This document shows, in pieces, positions 1 to 10,130 of a stretch of 64,000 nt of DNA (position 1 is its first letter; the number at the start of each line of letters is the position of its first letter). The translations under genes were made by a program, and so were the position numbers. This stretch comes from Cranoglanis bouderius (lineage: Eukaryota > Chordata > Actinopteri > Siluriformes > Cranoglanididae). The stretch lies in assembly GCA_023630585.1 (NCBI GenBank), contig CM042565.1:404501-468500 (forward strand). Reading direction: 5' to 3'. The notes beneath the pieces are model-generated. The model had not been told where the DNA came from and made no database searches. It was given only the letters and a program-made list of their open reading frames with translations.

Positions 1-2704
1 TGTGTAATGAGTGTGAGTGTGTATTGAGTGTAATGAGTGTGTAATGGGTGTGAGTGTGTAATGAGTGTGAGTGTGTAATGAGTGTGAGTGTGTAAGGAGT
101 GTGTAATGAGTGTGAGTGTGTAATGAGTGTGTGTGTAATGAGTGTTGTAATGAGTTGTGTGTGTAATGAGTGTGTAATGAGTGTGTAATGAGTGTGAGTG
201 TGTAATGAGTGTGTGTGTAATGAGTGTGTAATGAGTGTGAGTGTGTAATGAGTGTGTAATGAGTGTGTAATGAGTGTGAGTGTTGTAATGAGTGTGTGTG
301 TAATGAGTGTGTAATGAGTGTGAGTGTGTAATGAGTGTGTAATGAGTGTGATTTGTGTAATGAGGTGTGAGTGTGTAATGAGTGTGTAATGAGTGTGAGT
401 GTGTAATGAGTGTGAGTGTGTAATGAGTGTGAGTGTGTAATGAGTGTGTAATGAGTGTGAGTGTGTAATGAGTGTTGTAATGAGTGTTAGTGTGTAATGA
501 GTGTGAGTGTGTAATTGAGTGTTGTATGAGTGTGAGTGTGTAATAGTGAGTGTGTAATGAGTGTGAGTGTGTAATGAGTGTGTAATGAGTGTGAGTGTGT
601 AATGAGTCTGTGTGTGTAATGAGTGTGAGTGTGTAATGAGTGTGAGTGTGTATTGAGTGTGTAATGTGTGTGTAATGAGTGGTGAGTGTGTAATGGAGTG
701 TGAGTGTGTAATGAGTGTGAGTGTGTGGTTGAGTGTGTAATGAGTGTGTAATGAGTGTGAGTGCGTAATGAGTGTGAGTGTGTAATGAGTGTGAGTGTGT
801 ATTGAGTGTAATGAGTGTGTGTAATGAGTGTGAGTGGTGTAATGAGTGTGAGTGTGTAATGAGTGTGAGTGTGTATGAGTGTGTAATGAGTGTAAGTGTG
901 TAATGAGTGTGTGTGTGTAATGAGTGTGTATGAGTGTGTGTAATGAGTGTGTAATGAGTGTGTAATGAGTGTGAGTGTGTAATGAGTATGTGTGTAATGA
1001 GTGTGTAATGAGTGTGAGTGTGTAATGAGTGTGTAATGAGTGTGTAATGAGTGTGAGTGTGTAATGAGTGTGTAATGAGTGTGAGTGTGTAATGAGCATG
1101 AGTGTGTAATGAGTGTGAGTGTGTAATGAGTGTGTAATGAGTGTGAGTGTGTAATGAGTGTGTAATGAGTGTGAGTGTGTAATTAGTGTGTGTGTAATGA
1201 GTGTGTAATGAGTGTGAGTGTGTAATGAGTGTGTAATGAGAGTGTAATGAGTGTGAGTGTGTAATGAGTGTGAGTGTGTAATGAGTGTGTAATGAGTGTG
1301 TAATGAGTGTGTAATGAGTGTGTAATGAGTGTGTAATGAGTGTGTGTGTAATGAGTGTGTAATGAGTGTGAGTGTGTAATGAGTGTGTAATGAGTGTGTA
1401 ATGAGTGTGAGTGTGTAATGAGTGTGTGTGTAATGAGTGTGTAATGAGTGTGATTGTGTAACGAGTGTGAGTGTGTAATGACTGTGTAATGAGTGTGAGT
1501 GTGTAATGAGTGTGAGTGTGTAATAGTGAGTGTGTAATGAGTGTGAGTGTGTAATGAGTGAGTGTGTAATGAGTGTGTAATGAGTGTGAGTGTGTAATGA
1601 GTGTGAGTGTGTAATGAGTGTGTAATGAGTGTGTAATGAGTGTGTAATGAGTGTGAGTGTGTAATGAGTGTGAGTGTGTAATGAGTGTGTAATGAGTGTG
1701 AGTGTGTAATAGTGAGTGTGTAATGAGTGTGAGTGTGTAATGAGTGTGTAATGAGTGTGAGTGTGTAATGAGTGTGTAATGAGTGTGTGTGTAATGAGTG
1801 TGTAATGAGTGTGAGTGTGTAATGAGTGTGAGTGTGTAATGAGTGTGTAATGAGTGTGAGTGTGTAATGAGTGTGAGTGTGTAATGAGTGTGTAATGAGT
1901 GTGAGTGTGTAATGAGTATGTGTGTGTAATGAGTGTGAGTGTGTAATGAGTGTGAGTGTGTATTGAGTGTGTAATGAGTGTGTAATGAGTGTGAGTGTGT
2001 AATGAGTGTGAGTGTGTAATGAGTGTGAGTGTGTAATGAGTGTGAGTGTGTATTGAGTGTGTAATGAGTGTGTAATGAGTGTGAGTGTGTAATGAGTGTA
2101 ATGAGTGTTTAATGAGTGTGAGTGTGTAATGAGTGTGAGTGTGTAATGAGTGTGAGTGTGTAATGAGTGTGAGTGTGTATTGAGTGTGTAATGAGTGTGT
2201 AATGAGTGTGAGTGCGTAATGAGTGTGAGTGTGTAATGAGTGTGAGTGTGTAATAGTCAGTGTGTAATGAGTGTGAGTGTGTAATGAGTGTGAGTGTGTA
2301 ATGAGTGTGAGTGTGTAATGAGTGTGTAATGAGTGTGAGTGTGTAATGAGTGTGTGTGTAATGAGTGTGTAATGAGTGTGTGTGTAATGAGTGTGTAATG
2401 AGTGTGTAATGAGTGTGAGTGTGTAATGAGTGTGTATGTAATGAGTGTGTAATGAGTGTGAGTGTGTAATCAGTGTGTAATGAGTGTGTAATGAGTGTGT
2501 AATGAGTGTGAGTGTGTAATCAGTGTGTAATGAGTGTGTAATGAGTGTGTAATGAGTGTGAGTGTGTAATGAGTGTGTGTGTAATGAGTGTGTAATGAGT
2601 GTGAGTGTGTAATCAGTGTGTAATGAGTGTGTAATGAGTGTGTAATGAGTGTGAGTGTGTAATGAGTGTGTAATGAGTGTGTAATGAGTGTGAGTGTGTA
2701 ATGT
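1..2704. repeat. Minisatellite of 11-mer and 6-mer modules
   Basis: The whole stretch consists of TGAGTGTGTAA (11 bp) and TGAGTG (6 bp) modules, read most often as an 11-mer or as the 17-mer TGAGTGTGAGTGTGTAA in irregular order. Single-base slips and substitutions (TGTATTGAG, TAATAGTGAG) are scattered through it and are denser towards the left. It is not the vertebrate telomere repeat TTAGGG. The array runs off the left edge, so its length is unknown. It ends at about 2704, 150 bp before the large tandem array. Open frames across it on the minus strand (HTHYTL-type peptides) are products of the repeat, not genes. Confidence 0.95.
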
Positions 2705-2854
2705 ATGGTGATACATTTCGCTTGATCTTCATTTTGCTGAAACGAGCGATTCAGTGCAGCTGATGCAACTCCGGCTAAGTGAGCGCAACTTTTCTTGCAC
2801 GTGCACTTGGTGTTAAACGCCGTGTTTACAAAAAACATCCGATCTTACTCTCAC
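2705..2854. other. Single-copy left flank of the large array
   Basis: This 150-bp segment occurs once in the window. It separates the minisatellite from the first 15.9-kb unit and is not the sequence that precedes units 2 and 3. The change from flank to unit is at about 2855, where sequence shared with 18806 and 34738 begins. A minus-strand frame reads a short Cys-rich peptide (KCTCKKSC) here, but it runs into the minisatellite and I do not call it a gene. Confidence 0.8.
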
Positions 2855-3464
2855 TAAATATTATTGTTCTTGTTCATAAATACGTTTAACCATAAAAAGG
2901 GTCTGTGAAATATAATGGTTTTATCCTCCCTCCCCCCACCTATTGAAAGAAAGTGGTTTAGTCCAGGCATCCATAGCGTTATGCTCTTTTGCGGTCTTTT
3001 GCTCTTCTCTCTCCCGAAAGGAAGAGGTGTGTCCCTCATGCTCAGGTTTAGAAGCAAATTACTGTTTCATAACAAGTCACTACACACATATATTGAATTA
3101 TTTAGTTTATTTAAATAAACTATTTATTTAAAATATTTAAAATATTTATTTATTTAAATAAATATAACTATTTATTATTTATCTTTCTTTGTGTTGGTCT
3201 ACGTTGTACACGGAGTATATACACTGCCGTTAGCAAGGGAGATTAAAATTAATTTATCAAACTATCAGATAAAAACAAGTATTTTATGTTGTTACCCCTC
3301 ATGACTGGAGTCAGTGGCTCAGTTTAAAAAAATTTTGATCTTGTTTTTTGTATGTTGTCGTATTTTGATCATGTTGTTATTGCTGTAATAAAAAACAGAT
3401 AAGTATACAAACCATAGCTCTTTAACCATTTGTTTGTTTTTTAAACATTAGATTCAGGTCACAC
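2855..3464. other. AT-rich unit start, no gene seen
   Basis: Nothing coding is convincing here. The stretch contains an AT-rich run of ATTTAAAT-like words (about 3090-3185) and short frames on both strands that overlap each other and have no recognisable motif. The matching stretches are 18806-19406 and 34738-35337; unit 4 lacks it. Confidence 0.6.
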
Positions 3465-3767
3465 ACGCGCACACACACGCCCATCTCATTAGCACCTATC
3501 ACTTCGTGAAACATTAAACGCACGCGCACACACACGCCCATCTCATTAGCACCTATCACTTCGTGAAACATTAAACGCACGCACATACGCACGCAGAGGG
3601 TCTGAAGGAGGGGTAGGGGTGTGAAAAAGTGTGAAATCCTAGGATCCACCCATTAGGATACACACCCATAGTCATTCATGGTTTAGACGTCGCGGAGCAC
3701 ATCGTCTGAGTATCGTGCTGCACCTCCAGCGTTCTAACCACGGCTGTTAATTTAATTAATAGCTTTG

Positions 3768-3818
<51 letters not shown>

Positions 3819-3886
3819 ACACACACACACACACGCACATCCCGTTAGCACCTATCACTTCGTGAAACATTAAATACACACACACC
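3465..3886. repeat. 57-bp repeat embedded in CA/CG-alternating DNA
   Basis: The word CACCTATCACTTCGTGAAAC, followed by ATTAAA, occurs three times. Two copies lie 57 bp apart (repeats start at 3481 and 3538), each flanked by alternating ACACGC sequence. A third copy (from about 3844) follows a (CA)n tract at about 3770-3833. The long alternating purine-pyrimidine runs are the kind that can take up Z-DNA. The third copy is the side of the CA tract that survives at the unit 3/unit 4 fusion. Confidence 0.85.
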
Positions 3887-4437
3887 TGGAAGATGCATCT
3901 CCACACAGACAGACAGAGGACAGGAAAAAAAAAGTCATAAACATGACCACACATGTTCATGCGACCTTCACGAGGCCATAAATTATATAACGTGAGGGGG
4001 GTCATAAATCAATTTTTGACATAAAGTGTATGTTATAACTACTTCTGTGGATTCTTCAATCAGTATAATCATGTGCTACTTTGCAAAACTGCAAGTCAGA
4101 TTTTTGTACACATAAAGATAAAGTATTTAAAAAAGCAGTGGTTCTTTGCAATAGAAAATATGTTTAATGAAGAATCTTCAGCCCTAATCTGAATGGGATT
4201 AGATGTACATGGGGTCCTGGGGTCTGTGATTTTATCTCCGTCTGGAGTCAGCAGTATTTGTTCTCCTCTGTCCTCCTCTGAGGCCTGTTTCACGAAGCCA
4301 GTTTCAGTGGTTAACCAGGTTTAAAGTCTGCGTTTAGTTTGAGCAAACTGTTTTTGTTATTTTTTTTAGGGCTGAAGATGGATATTTTTGTTTTTTTTTT
4401 CTTTTTACTTATAAGTTTATAAGTTTATGCTCACTCT
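3887..4437. other. No gene; probable old repeat remnant at 4096-4330
   Basis: No supported gene. The stretch CCTGTTTCACGAAGCCAG to AACCAGGTTT near 4285-4322 resembles edges of dispersed fish repeats. A minus-strand frame of 65 codons (4096-4293) contains SEEDRG and LLTPDGDK but no domain I recognise. The 19-bp word TCCTCTGTCCTCCTCTGAG at 4264-4282 recurs in inverted orientation at 18673-18691, near the end of the unit. Confidence 0.4.
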
Positions 4438-4438
4438 C

Positions 4439-4504
<66 letters not shown>

Positions 4505-4523
4505 ACACACACATATATATATT
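4438..4523. repeat. (CA)n-(TA)n microsatellite
   Basis: A long CA run with one CAGACA interruption passes into a short TA run. The corresponding tracts are 20371-20449, 36297-36365 and 51306-51386. They differ in length, and unit 4 has lost the CAGACA interruption. Confidence 0.95.
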
Positions 4524-4663
4524 ATAGCATCATATCAGTGAGAGATCTGAATGCGTTGAAACTTGACAGAAATGACTTCATCAAAATCACGATGTAAACT
4601 AGTGACGTATTCTGGCCACAAGATGTCGCCATTGGGTCAGCAAAACCTTGGATGGCAATTTAC

Positions 4664-4722
4664 TTTTACATTTACATTTATGGCATTTGGCAGACGCCCT
4701 TATCCAGAGCGACTTACATTTA
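4664..4722 (-). mobile_element. Retroelement 3'-tail fragment (LINE/SINE type)
   Basis: The segment around TTTATGGCATTTGGCAGACG and CCCTTATCCAGAGCGACTTA is a very common fish repeat. Its reverse complement (CTCTGGATAAGGGCGTCTGC, then CAAATGCCATAAA) matches the tail of the SINE at 10819-10994 in this same unit, so it is read here as a minus-strand 3'-tail fragment. The family name needs a repeat-library search. Copies lie at 20591-20649, 36507-36565 and 51528-51586. Confidence 0.65.
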
Positions 4723-4879
4723 TTTCATTTATACATCTGAGTAATTGAGGGTTAATTCAAAGACAAGCTTTACACTCTGGAATTTCAAGTCATTGAGCAA
4801 AATGCTTGTGCAGTATTGGGCAGAGCATCGTGCATAAAATTGGGTCTAATGAAGAGTATGAATAAAAGAAAACACCACA

Positions 4880-5859
4880 ACAGACATTCTGAGTGAATTT
4901 GAAGATTTATTCATAGGACTGGGTTGTGTTCCTAGAGTTCATCACATTCAGACAAATCCCAAGGTCACGCCAGTGATTCATCCTCCCAGGAAAGTGCCAG
5001 TGGCCCACGGAAAAAAAGACATTAAAACAGAACTGAAACTCATGGAAAAGATGGGTGTCGTCAAAAAACAGACTGGGTGCACAGAGCGGGTAAATAGCAC
5101 GGTGACAATAGTAAAACCTAACAAGATTAGGATCTGCATAGACCCTCAAGATCTAAACAAAGCAATAAGAAAGGAGCACAATCCTCTCAAATCACTTGAG
5201 GAGATTCTTGCAGAAATGGCTAGAGCCAAGATATATTTAGTGGTGTATGGAAATCAATGATTTTGTCAAATTCAACTGAATGATGACAGTTCTAAACTCT
5301 GTACATTTAACCCACTGTTCGGGAGGTATAGTTTTCCAAGGCTTCCTTTTGGGATTTCATCAACTCCAGAGGTGTTCCAAAGGTGCATCTGGAAGGATTG
5401 GAAGGAGTTGTTAATGTAATGGATGACATTCTGGTGTGGTGTGCTTCTGTGTGTGGATTACTATTCCAGGTACCCTGAAATTGCAAAGTCATTGTTCAAA
5501 AATCAATGTTCGCCAGACATGGAGTATCAGATGAACTCTTTACAGATAATGGTAGATAGCTTGAAGTGTTGAAATGCAAGTGATAAGTGATACCTGACAA
5601 ACATGAACAACTAAGGTATTACCTAGTTCAAATGCCAGACACTCACATCTTCAGAAGGAATAGAAGAGACCTGCTGAAAACAAATGAGACAATGTTTCCT
5701 TAAACTCAAACTGAGAATGTTGAGGACTTACCTGTTGTTTCAAAAAATGTAGAATTGAATTCAGATGTAGAATTGAATTTAGAACAGGAAAACAACGCGG
5801 ATATCGTTCAGATCTATGGTTTTGACCTGGAACTTTATCGCCGGCATGGAGACCAATGA
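4880..5859 (+). mobile_element. Degenerate Ty3/gypsy pol fragment (RT joined to integrase)
   Basis: Seen: an open stretch beginning ILSEFEDLFIGLGCVPR continues into PVIHPPRKVPVA, TVTIVKPNKIRICIDPQDLN and a stop after VYGNQ. Beyond the stop come the words NPLFGRYSFPRLPFGIS and VMDDILVW (aspartate pair at 5422-5427), in shifted frames. A few bases later the reading jumps to VDYYSRYPEIAK and DELFTDNG, which belong to the integrase core, and then to DTHIFRRNRRDLL, the usual end of the gypsy integrase. RNase H and the zinc-binding HHCC region are missing between RT and integrase. Known: this domain order is that of Ty3/gypsy pol. The element has stops, frameshifts and deletions, no visible LTRs next to it, and cannot be active. 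Confidence 0.88.
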
Positions 5860-7293
5860 CGTTCCTCTGTTTTGAAGGTTACAACCAACCTCATCAACAC
5901 ACGTTGCAATCAAAATATATTTATACAAAAATATTCACAAAAGCATTCTCTGCCGTGCTCGAGCAATAATAATTTTGTACATTTTTTAAAAGAATAGCTG
6001 CAGGTTGTTTAAAAACGGTCAACAATATTGCAGGCAAAATGTTCTCATAGGTGATGTATCTGTTTCTCCGCAGTAATAATCATGAACACCATCTCATATG
6101 GTAATTGGTCTGCACTTATATAGCGCCTTTTAACCTTCGCAGTTCACAAAGAGCTTTACACTGTGTCTCATTCACCACGTTTTTATAAATGAAGCATATT
6201 AAATTCAAAAATACAGTTGGTCTAGTTTAACAATTGTGGCTTTTTCAAATTAGGTCGTATTAGTAAATTAGTTTTTCTTTTCTACTTCTTCTTATTATTA
6301 TTTTTTTTTCATTTTTATTTATTTATTTATTTTTTTACAAAAGACAATATATCTATCAGAAGATATCTATTGAATTAGAATTAGTGCAGATGTGTAGTGA
6401 GTGAGAAAAATTCAATTTTATTGATAAAAACACAGGGAGAATTTAGTGTATATATCGTTTTGAAAAATTGTTTGATTACAAAAATAAATGAAGAGAATCA
6501 CAGCATATAGTGTGACTCTGATCAACAGCAGATGGCGCTTTAGGGCACGAGTTCTCATTCATAAAAACACAGTATCAGATAGACAGAAAGAGACAGACAG
6601 GTGAAGCAATGTAAGTATTACTTGTATTATTTTACACAGTGAATTAGGACAGCTTTTACCTCAAATCAACATATACGTCTCATGTCATTAACAGCAGTTA
6701 GCTAACATTAGCATACAGTAGGTGTGTATTTATAAATCAACATCTGATTTATTTATTTTATTATATTTTTTTTTTACTTGACAGAATGTTCCAGTGGGTT
6801 TTGTGGTACACTTGGGTTTTTACGGTGATGGAGGCAAAATTTCACGTTTTTTAAACATAATTGTAAACACAGTATAAAGATGGAGGTGAAGTAAATGACC
6901 CTTTGTATCATGTCTATAATATGACAGATGTTACGTAGATGCAAAAAGCAAAAGAGATCAACACACACATGTTTCCCCCCCAGGCGAATAATAACAAAGA
7001 GAAATTAATGGCAAACTTGTTATCAAATAAGAAATGACTGAGCACAAAGTAATACATTTTTTACCCGTAAGTAAGAAATATTTCTTTTTAGTTTACTGCT
7101 AAGATAATGAGAAATGTAATACGTTATAAGGAGTCTTAACATATAATGCAACAGTTACTTCACATAACAATTTGAAGTGCAAAATAAATGTGCCGCTTTG
7201 TCACTAAGGCAGAGCATTAATTATACACAAGAATATTGCGTGTTTGTAATATTTGTAACAGGAGTGCAATTAGAATTGAAGATTTAACGTGAG
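5860..7293. other. No gene; AT-rich with one dispersed repeat at 6107-6177
   Basis: I see no gene. The words GGTCTGCACTTATATAGCGCC and CAAAGAGCTTTACACTG (6107-6177) form a common fish dispersed repeat of uncertain class. There are poly-T and (TTTA)n runs near 6290-6335. The frame at 6774-6968 (minus) shows no motif. Matching stretches are 21787-23220, 37703-39138 and 52724-54164; in unit 4 the T-rich run has become (TTA)n-rich near 53145-53165. Confidence 0.55.
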
Positions 7294-7568
7294 TTAATTA
7301 AATGTAAGAAAAGTGGACGATATGATACAAGTTGTTCCTTTAGAAGAATATTTTCCAGCTGCAAAAAAGAATTATGTAGAGACTTTATTATGTGTAAGAC
7401 AGTAGCAAAGTAAGTTTAAGTAAAATAATTCCCTATAAAACACATTTAACCAGGAGCCTGAATAATAAACCTGTGATAATTATAATGCCCTTGTTTTATG
7501 CTTTAGGCGTGTCATTAGATCTAATTGTAGATAAGTAGTATTTTATTGTTAATTCACTCGGAAATACG
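7294..7568 (-). pseudogene. Paralogous copy of the 3' flank of the 170-codon ORF, coding part lost
   Basis: This segment aligns with 16588-16851 over about 270 bp, for example through GATACAAGTTGTTCCTTTAG and CATTTAACCAGGAGCCTGAA, with scattered substitutions. At 16852 the second copy enters the stop codon of the minus-strand ORF. Here the similarity fades at about the same point (TTAATTCACTCGGAAATACG), and different sequence, the LTR-like element, begins at 7569. It appears to be the remains of an older duplicate of the minus-strand gene. Copies lie at 23221-23495, 39139-39413 and 54165-54439. Confidence 0.75.
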
Positions 7569-7988
7569 TGTTTAACGCCACCTGAATGGACATTCAATCA
7601 GTTACATCGTGGGAGCGGCAGTGGGCCATCAAGAACCATCCATGAACAAAGGGTTACATGAGTTTAATTATCTTTCAGAAAGACATCTGTCTAGACAATC
7701 CTATCGCCTCACCATGTGGGGTTCATACCTTTAACGCCACCAGTACCATGAGAATGGAAAGTGATCACATCAAATGCCACCCTTCATTTACATTTGAGTG
7801 AAACTTCATTTACTTTACATGCAGAAACCCTGGTTTGAAATACTGTATAAAAGGTCTGTGAGTTCGTTCAGGGCCCATTTTGACTCCGAGGAACCCGAAG
7901 TGCTTCACGTACTTTGCCATTGCCATTCTGCAATAAAGCTACTCTTCATTGAGATCTTCGAGATCGGCAGCTTCTTTTTTTTCTTACG
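7569..7988 (+). mobile_element. Candidate LTR of a retroelement, followed by a primer-site-like sequence
   Basis: Seen: the segment starts TGTTTAACGCCACC and contains a direct repeat of TTTAACGCCACC (7571 and 7730), a TATAAAAG box at 7846-7853 and AATAAA at 7932-7937, 79 bp later. It ends CTTACG and is followed at 7990 by TGGCGAGACATCCAGCG, which has the TGG start expected of a primer-binding site. A splice-donor-like AAAAGGTAAG lies just beyond, at about 8032-8041. This spacing is that of U3-R-U5, primer site and leader. No gag or pol coding follows, and the second LTR is not seen. The terminal dinucleotide is CG rather than CA, so the boundary is inferred. Confidence 0.5.
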
Positions 7989-8855
7989 TTGGCGAGACAT
8001 CCAGCGAGGGATTCCTGAAAAAAAAAGCAGGAAAAGGTAAGAAAGACGGGTTTTTCTTCTTTTGTGCTGTTTCTTTCTTTCTTTCTTTTTTGTCAGGGAA
8101 CCGCCTCGTTTAAAAATATCTAGAAAGAAGTTAGGGTTAAAATAGAAAAGAATTTAGTTTATTCAGCATTAATAGGAGCCTGTTAAGGCCTCTTAAGCCT
8201 GTTCTGTACAATTCTGTTTAAGATTCTAACGTAATTGAACCAATCCGATGCAGTGTGGTGGCGGAATTGTAAGTTACCTTAGTTTTTAAAGTAACTGAAA
8301 CTCGTTAGGCGCCATTCCACCGAATGGGCGACATTTGCCTGTTGTAACTTTTAAAAATTAAAATTCATTTTTTTTAAAAATCTTTTTTCAACACTGAATC
8401 TAATAGCGCACATTTTCCACTGTTCAAGATGTATACTGGTCAATCTCGGGTAACTTTATTTAATTTTTTACAAGTTTTCAAAGTGGGAGATGGACGCATT
8501 TTTCTCAGTCCTGTTACCAAAAATCATGCGTCTTTTAAAAAGCAAGTTTAAAAGTTTAAAATTTCTTTCTTTTCTTCCCACAAAAGTATTTAAAGAAATG
8601 GTTCGTTGCGTGTTTAAATAATTGATATTTCTCACAAAAAAATCAGTATATATGCACACTATGTGCTTTTTTTTTTTTTTTAAATGCAAAGCCATTTTTT
8701 CATTTCAAAGGAAACCTAAACCTCAGGTTTAATTTATTTTTTTATCATGTAATTAATTAAACTGTTGGTTAAATGATGGACACAATTGAGAAAAGCAGTG
8801 GGTTAACTTTATTTTTTAGAGAAAAACAATTTAATAACAGGAATGTGCGTCCGTA
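7989..8855. other. Probable retroelement leader remnant, then AT-rich DNA without a gene
   Basis: After the primer-site-like word come (TTTC)n, GGAACCGCCTCG and a run with GTGGTGGCGGAATTG and TTCCACCGAATGGGCGAC, which could be untranslated leader of the LTR element. I find no gag-like reading frame. Further right the sequence is AT-rich. A T-run at about 8667-8680 and the minus-strand frame at 8468-8695 show no motif. Confidence 0.35.
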
Positions 8856-8957
8856 CTCTCTCGCGCTCTCTCTCTCGCGCTCTCTCTCTTTCTGTGTGTG
8901 TGTGTGTGTGTGGGGGGGGGGGGGGGTGTATGTCTGTGAGTGTGTGTGTGTCTGTGT
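8856..8957. repeat. (CT)n-(GT)n-G15 simple-sequence block
   Basis: CT repeats interrupted by CGCG pass into GT repeats, then 15 consecutive G (8912-8926), then GT again. The G run is 15 here, 18 in unit 2 (24839-24856), 16 in unit 3 (40759-40774) and 14 in unit 4 (55787-55800). Matching blocks are 24784-24887, 40702-40803 and 55728-55826. A G run this long can form quadruplex and is error-prone in sequencing. Confidence 0.95.
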
Positions 8958-9257
8958 TCGCAAACCTTACAATATGACCTGTTTACACACCAATACAGTG
9001 GGGTCATTTGTTATTTTGGGGACCTAAAATCGAGTCCCCACAATATTAAGCGTTGCATCATGTCTATTTTATCGAGCTGAACACCTCCCCCCCCCCTTAA
9101 AATCTCATTAGTCCTCAGCATTGACATACACCCGAAAAAAGTGTGTGTGTGTGTATACCTGGGAGTTGCCTCAAGTGTGTACACTCCCCCTCTGGCCAAA
9201 GACTGTAAAAACAATTGTGCTCGCACACTTGATGATGTAGTACAGAAATGCTGAACT
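8958..9257. other. No gene; short simple-sequence stretches
   Basis: The segment holds TTTTGGGGACC and GAGTCCCCACA as an imperfect inverted pair (about 9014-9045), a C-run near 9086-9097 and a GT stretch near 9139. The minus-strand frame here has no recognisable motif. Confidence 0.4.
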
Positions 9258-9330
9258 CTGATTGGTTGAAGCAGGAATCATTTACTGGAACTCTGAGCCA
9301 ATGAAGTAGTATGTTGTTGAGTCTATAAGT
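9258..9330 (+). promoter_or_regulatory. Possible promoter of the SET segment (CCAAT pair and TATA-like word)
   Basis: An inverted CCAAT box (ATTGG at 9261-9265) and a direct CCAAT (9298-9302) lie 37 bp apart. A TATAAG word follows at 9324-9329, about 335 bp upstream of the first SET exon I can see. Paired CCAAT boxes are usual NF-Y sites in vertebrate promoters. No first exon can be defined, so this is weak; the words could be chance. All four units keep them. Confidence 0.25.
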
Positions 9331-9663
9331 TTAATGAGGCACAGGTGGGGTCAGCGTAATTAGCACAGCGTCCAAAGTTTATGAGTTAATATTCACCTTG
9401 AGATGAAACGTTTTAAAAGTTTATACCACTAAAAGGTTTTATTAAATAAACTGTGTTGGAGTGTAAACTCTTTATAGTATTTAACATTATGGTTTCCATA
9501 GCATGTTGTTAGCTCAGTAATAAGCTAGCGCAAGTTAGCTAATACTTATTGTAGCTTGTTAGCTAGCTCAGCCCTGATGAGGCATTTAATCTATTTCCAT
9601 ATATCTGTCCATTAATTTTGCTAATGTTAGATTGCTTATTAACATTTAATGTACCTTCCACAG

Positions 9664-10053
9664 AGATGTATTCACAAGTGGTGACTTTGAAGATGAGGCT
9701 GAAGATGAATATGACGAAGAGCCCAACGAATGACGCCATTTTTCACATCACCACCGGCTTTGACAGAACAGGGCTTGATGTCAAATATATTGATTCATTT
9801 AAAGGTGAGTAAACCATATAAATGAACTTGCACTTATCCGTGATAAAATAGTGGGTTATTTAACACACTTTGTCTTTCCTAAACAAGGCAGGGGAGTGTT
9901 TACCGAGGTGCACTTCCGTAAAGGAGAGTTCATGCTGGAATACAGGGGAGACCTGATCAATTCCATTGAAAGGCAAAGAAGACAGCGGCTTTACCACAAA
10001 CACCTAAAAGGATTTATGTTGGACTTCATGTGGCACAGAAAAATCTGGACGTG

Positions 10054-10130
<77 letters not shown>

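Noticed and set aside
1..2704. Telomere or CRISPR array
   Set aside because: The unit is not TTAGGG, and there are no unique spacers between repeats; modules follow each other directly.
2470..2838. 122-codon minus-strand ORF rich in HTHYTL
   Set aside because: It is the translation of the minisatellite plus a bit of flank.
3676..4005. ORFs with runs of CV, HT or YI here and at 8769-9027, 10004-10278, 18371-18727 and 50203-50872
   Set aside because: They are translations of CA, GT and TA microsatellites, with lengths that follow tract length.
4973..5260. Domesticated gypsy-derived gene of 95 codons
   Set aside because: The frame stops inside the RT and the continuation is frameshifted and deleted; four identical copies only reflect recent duplication.
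7798..8040. 80-codon plus-strand ORF
   Set aside because: It runs through the TATA box, the AATAAA signal and the primer-site-like sequence of the LTR candidate.
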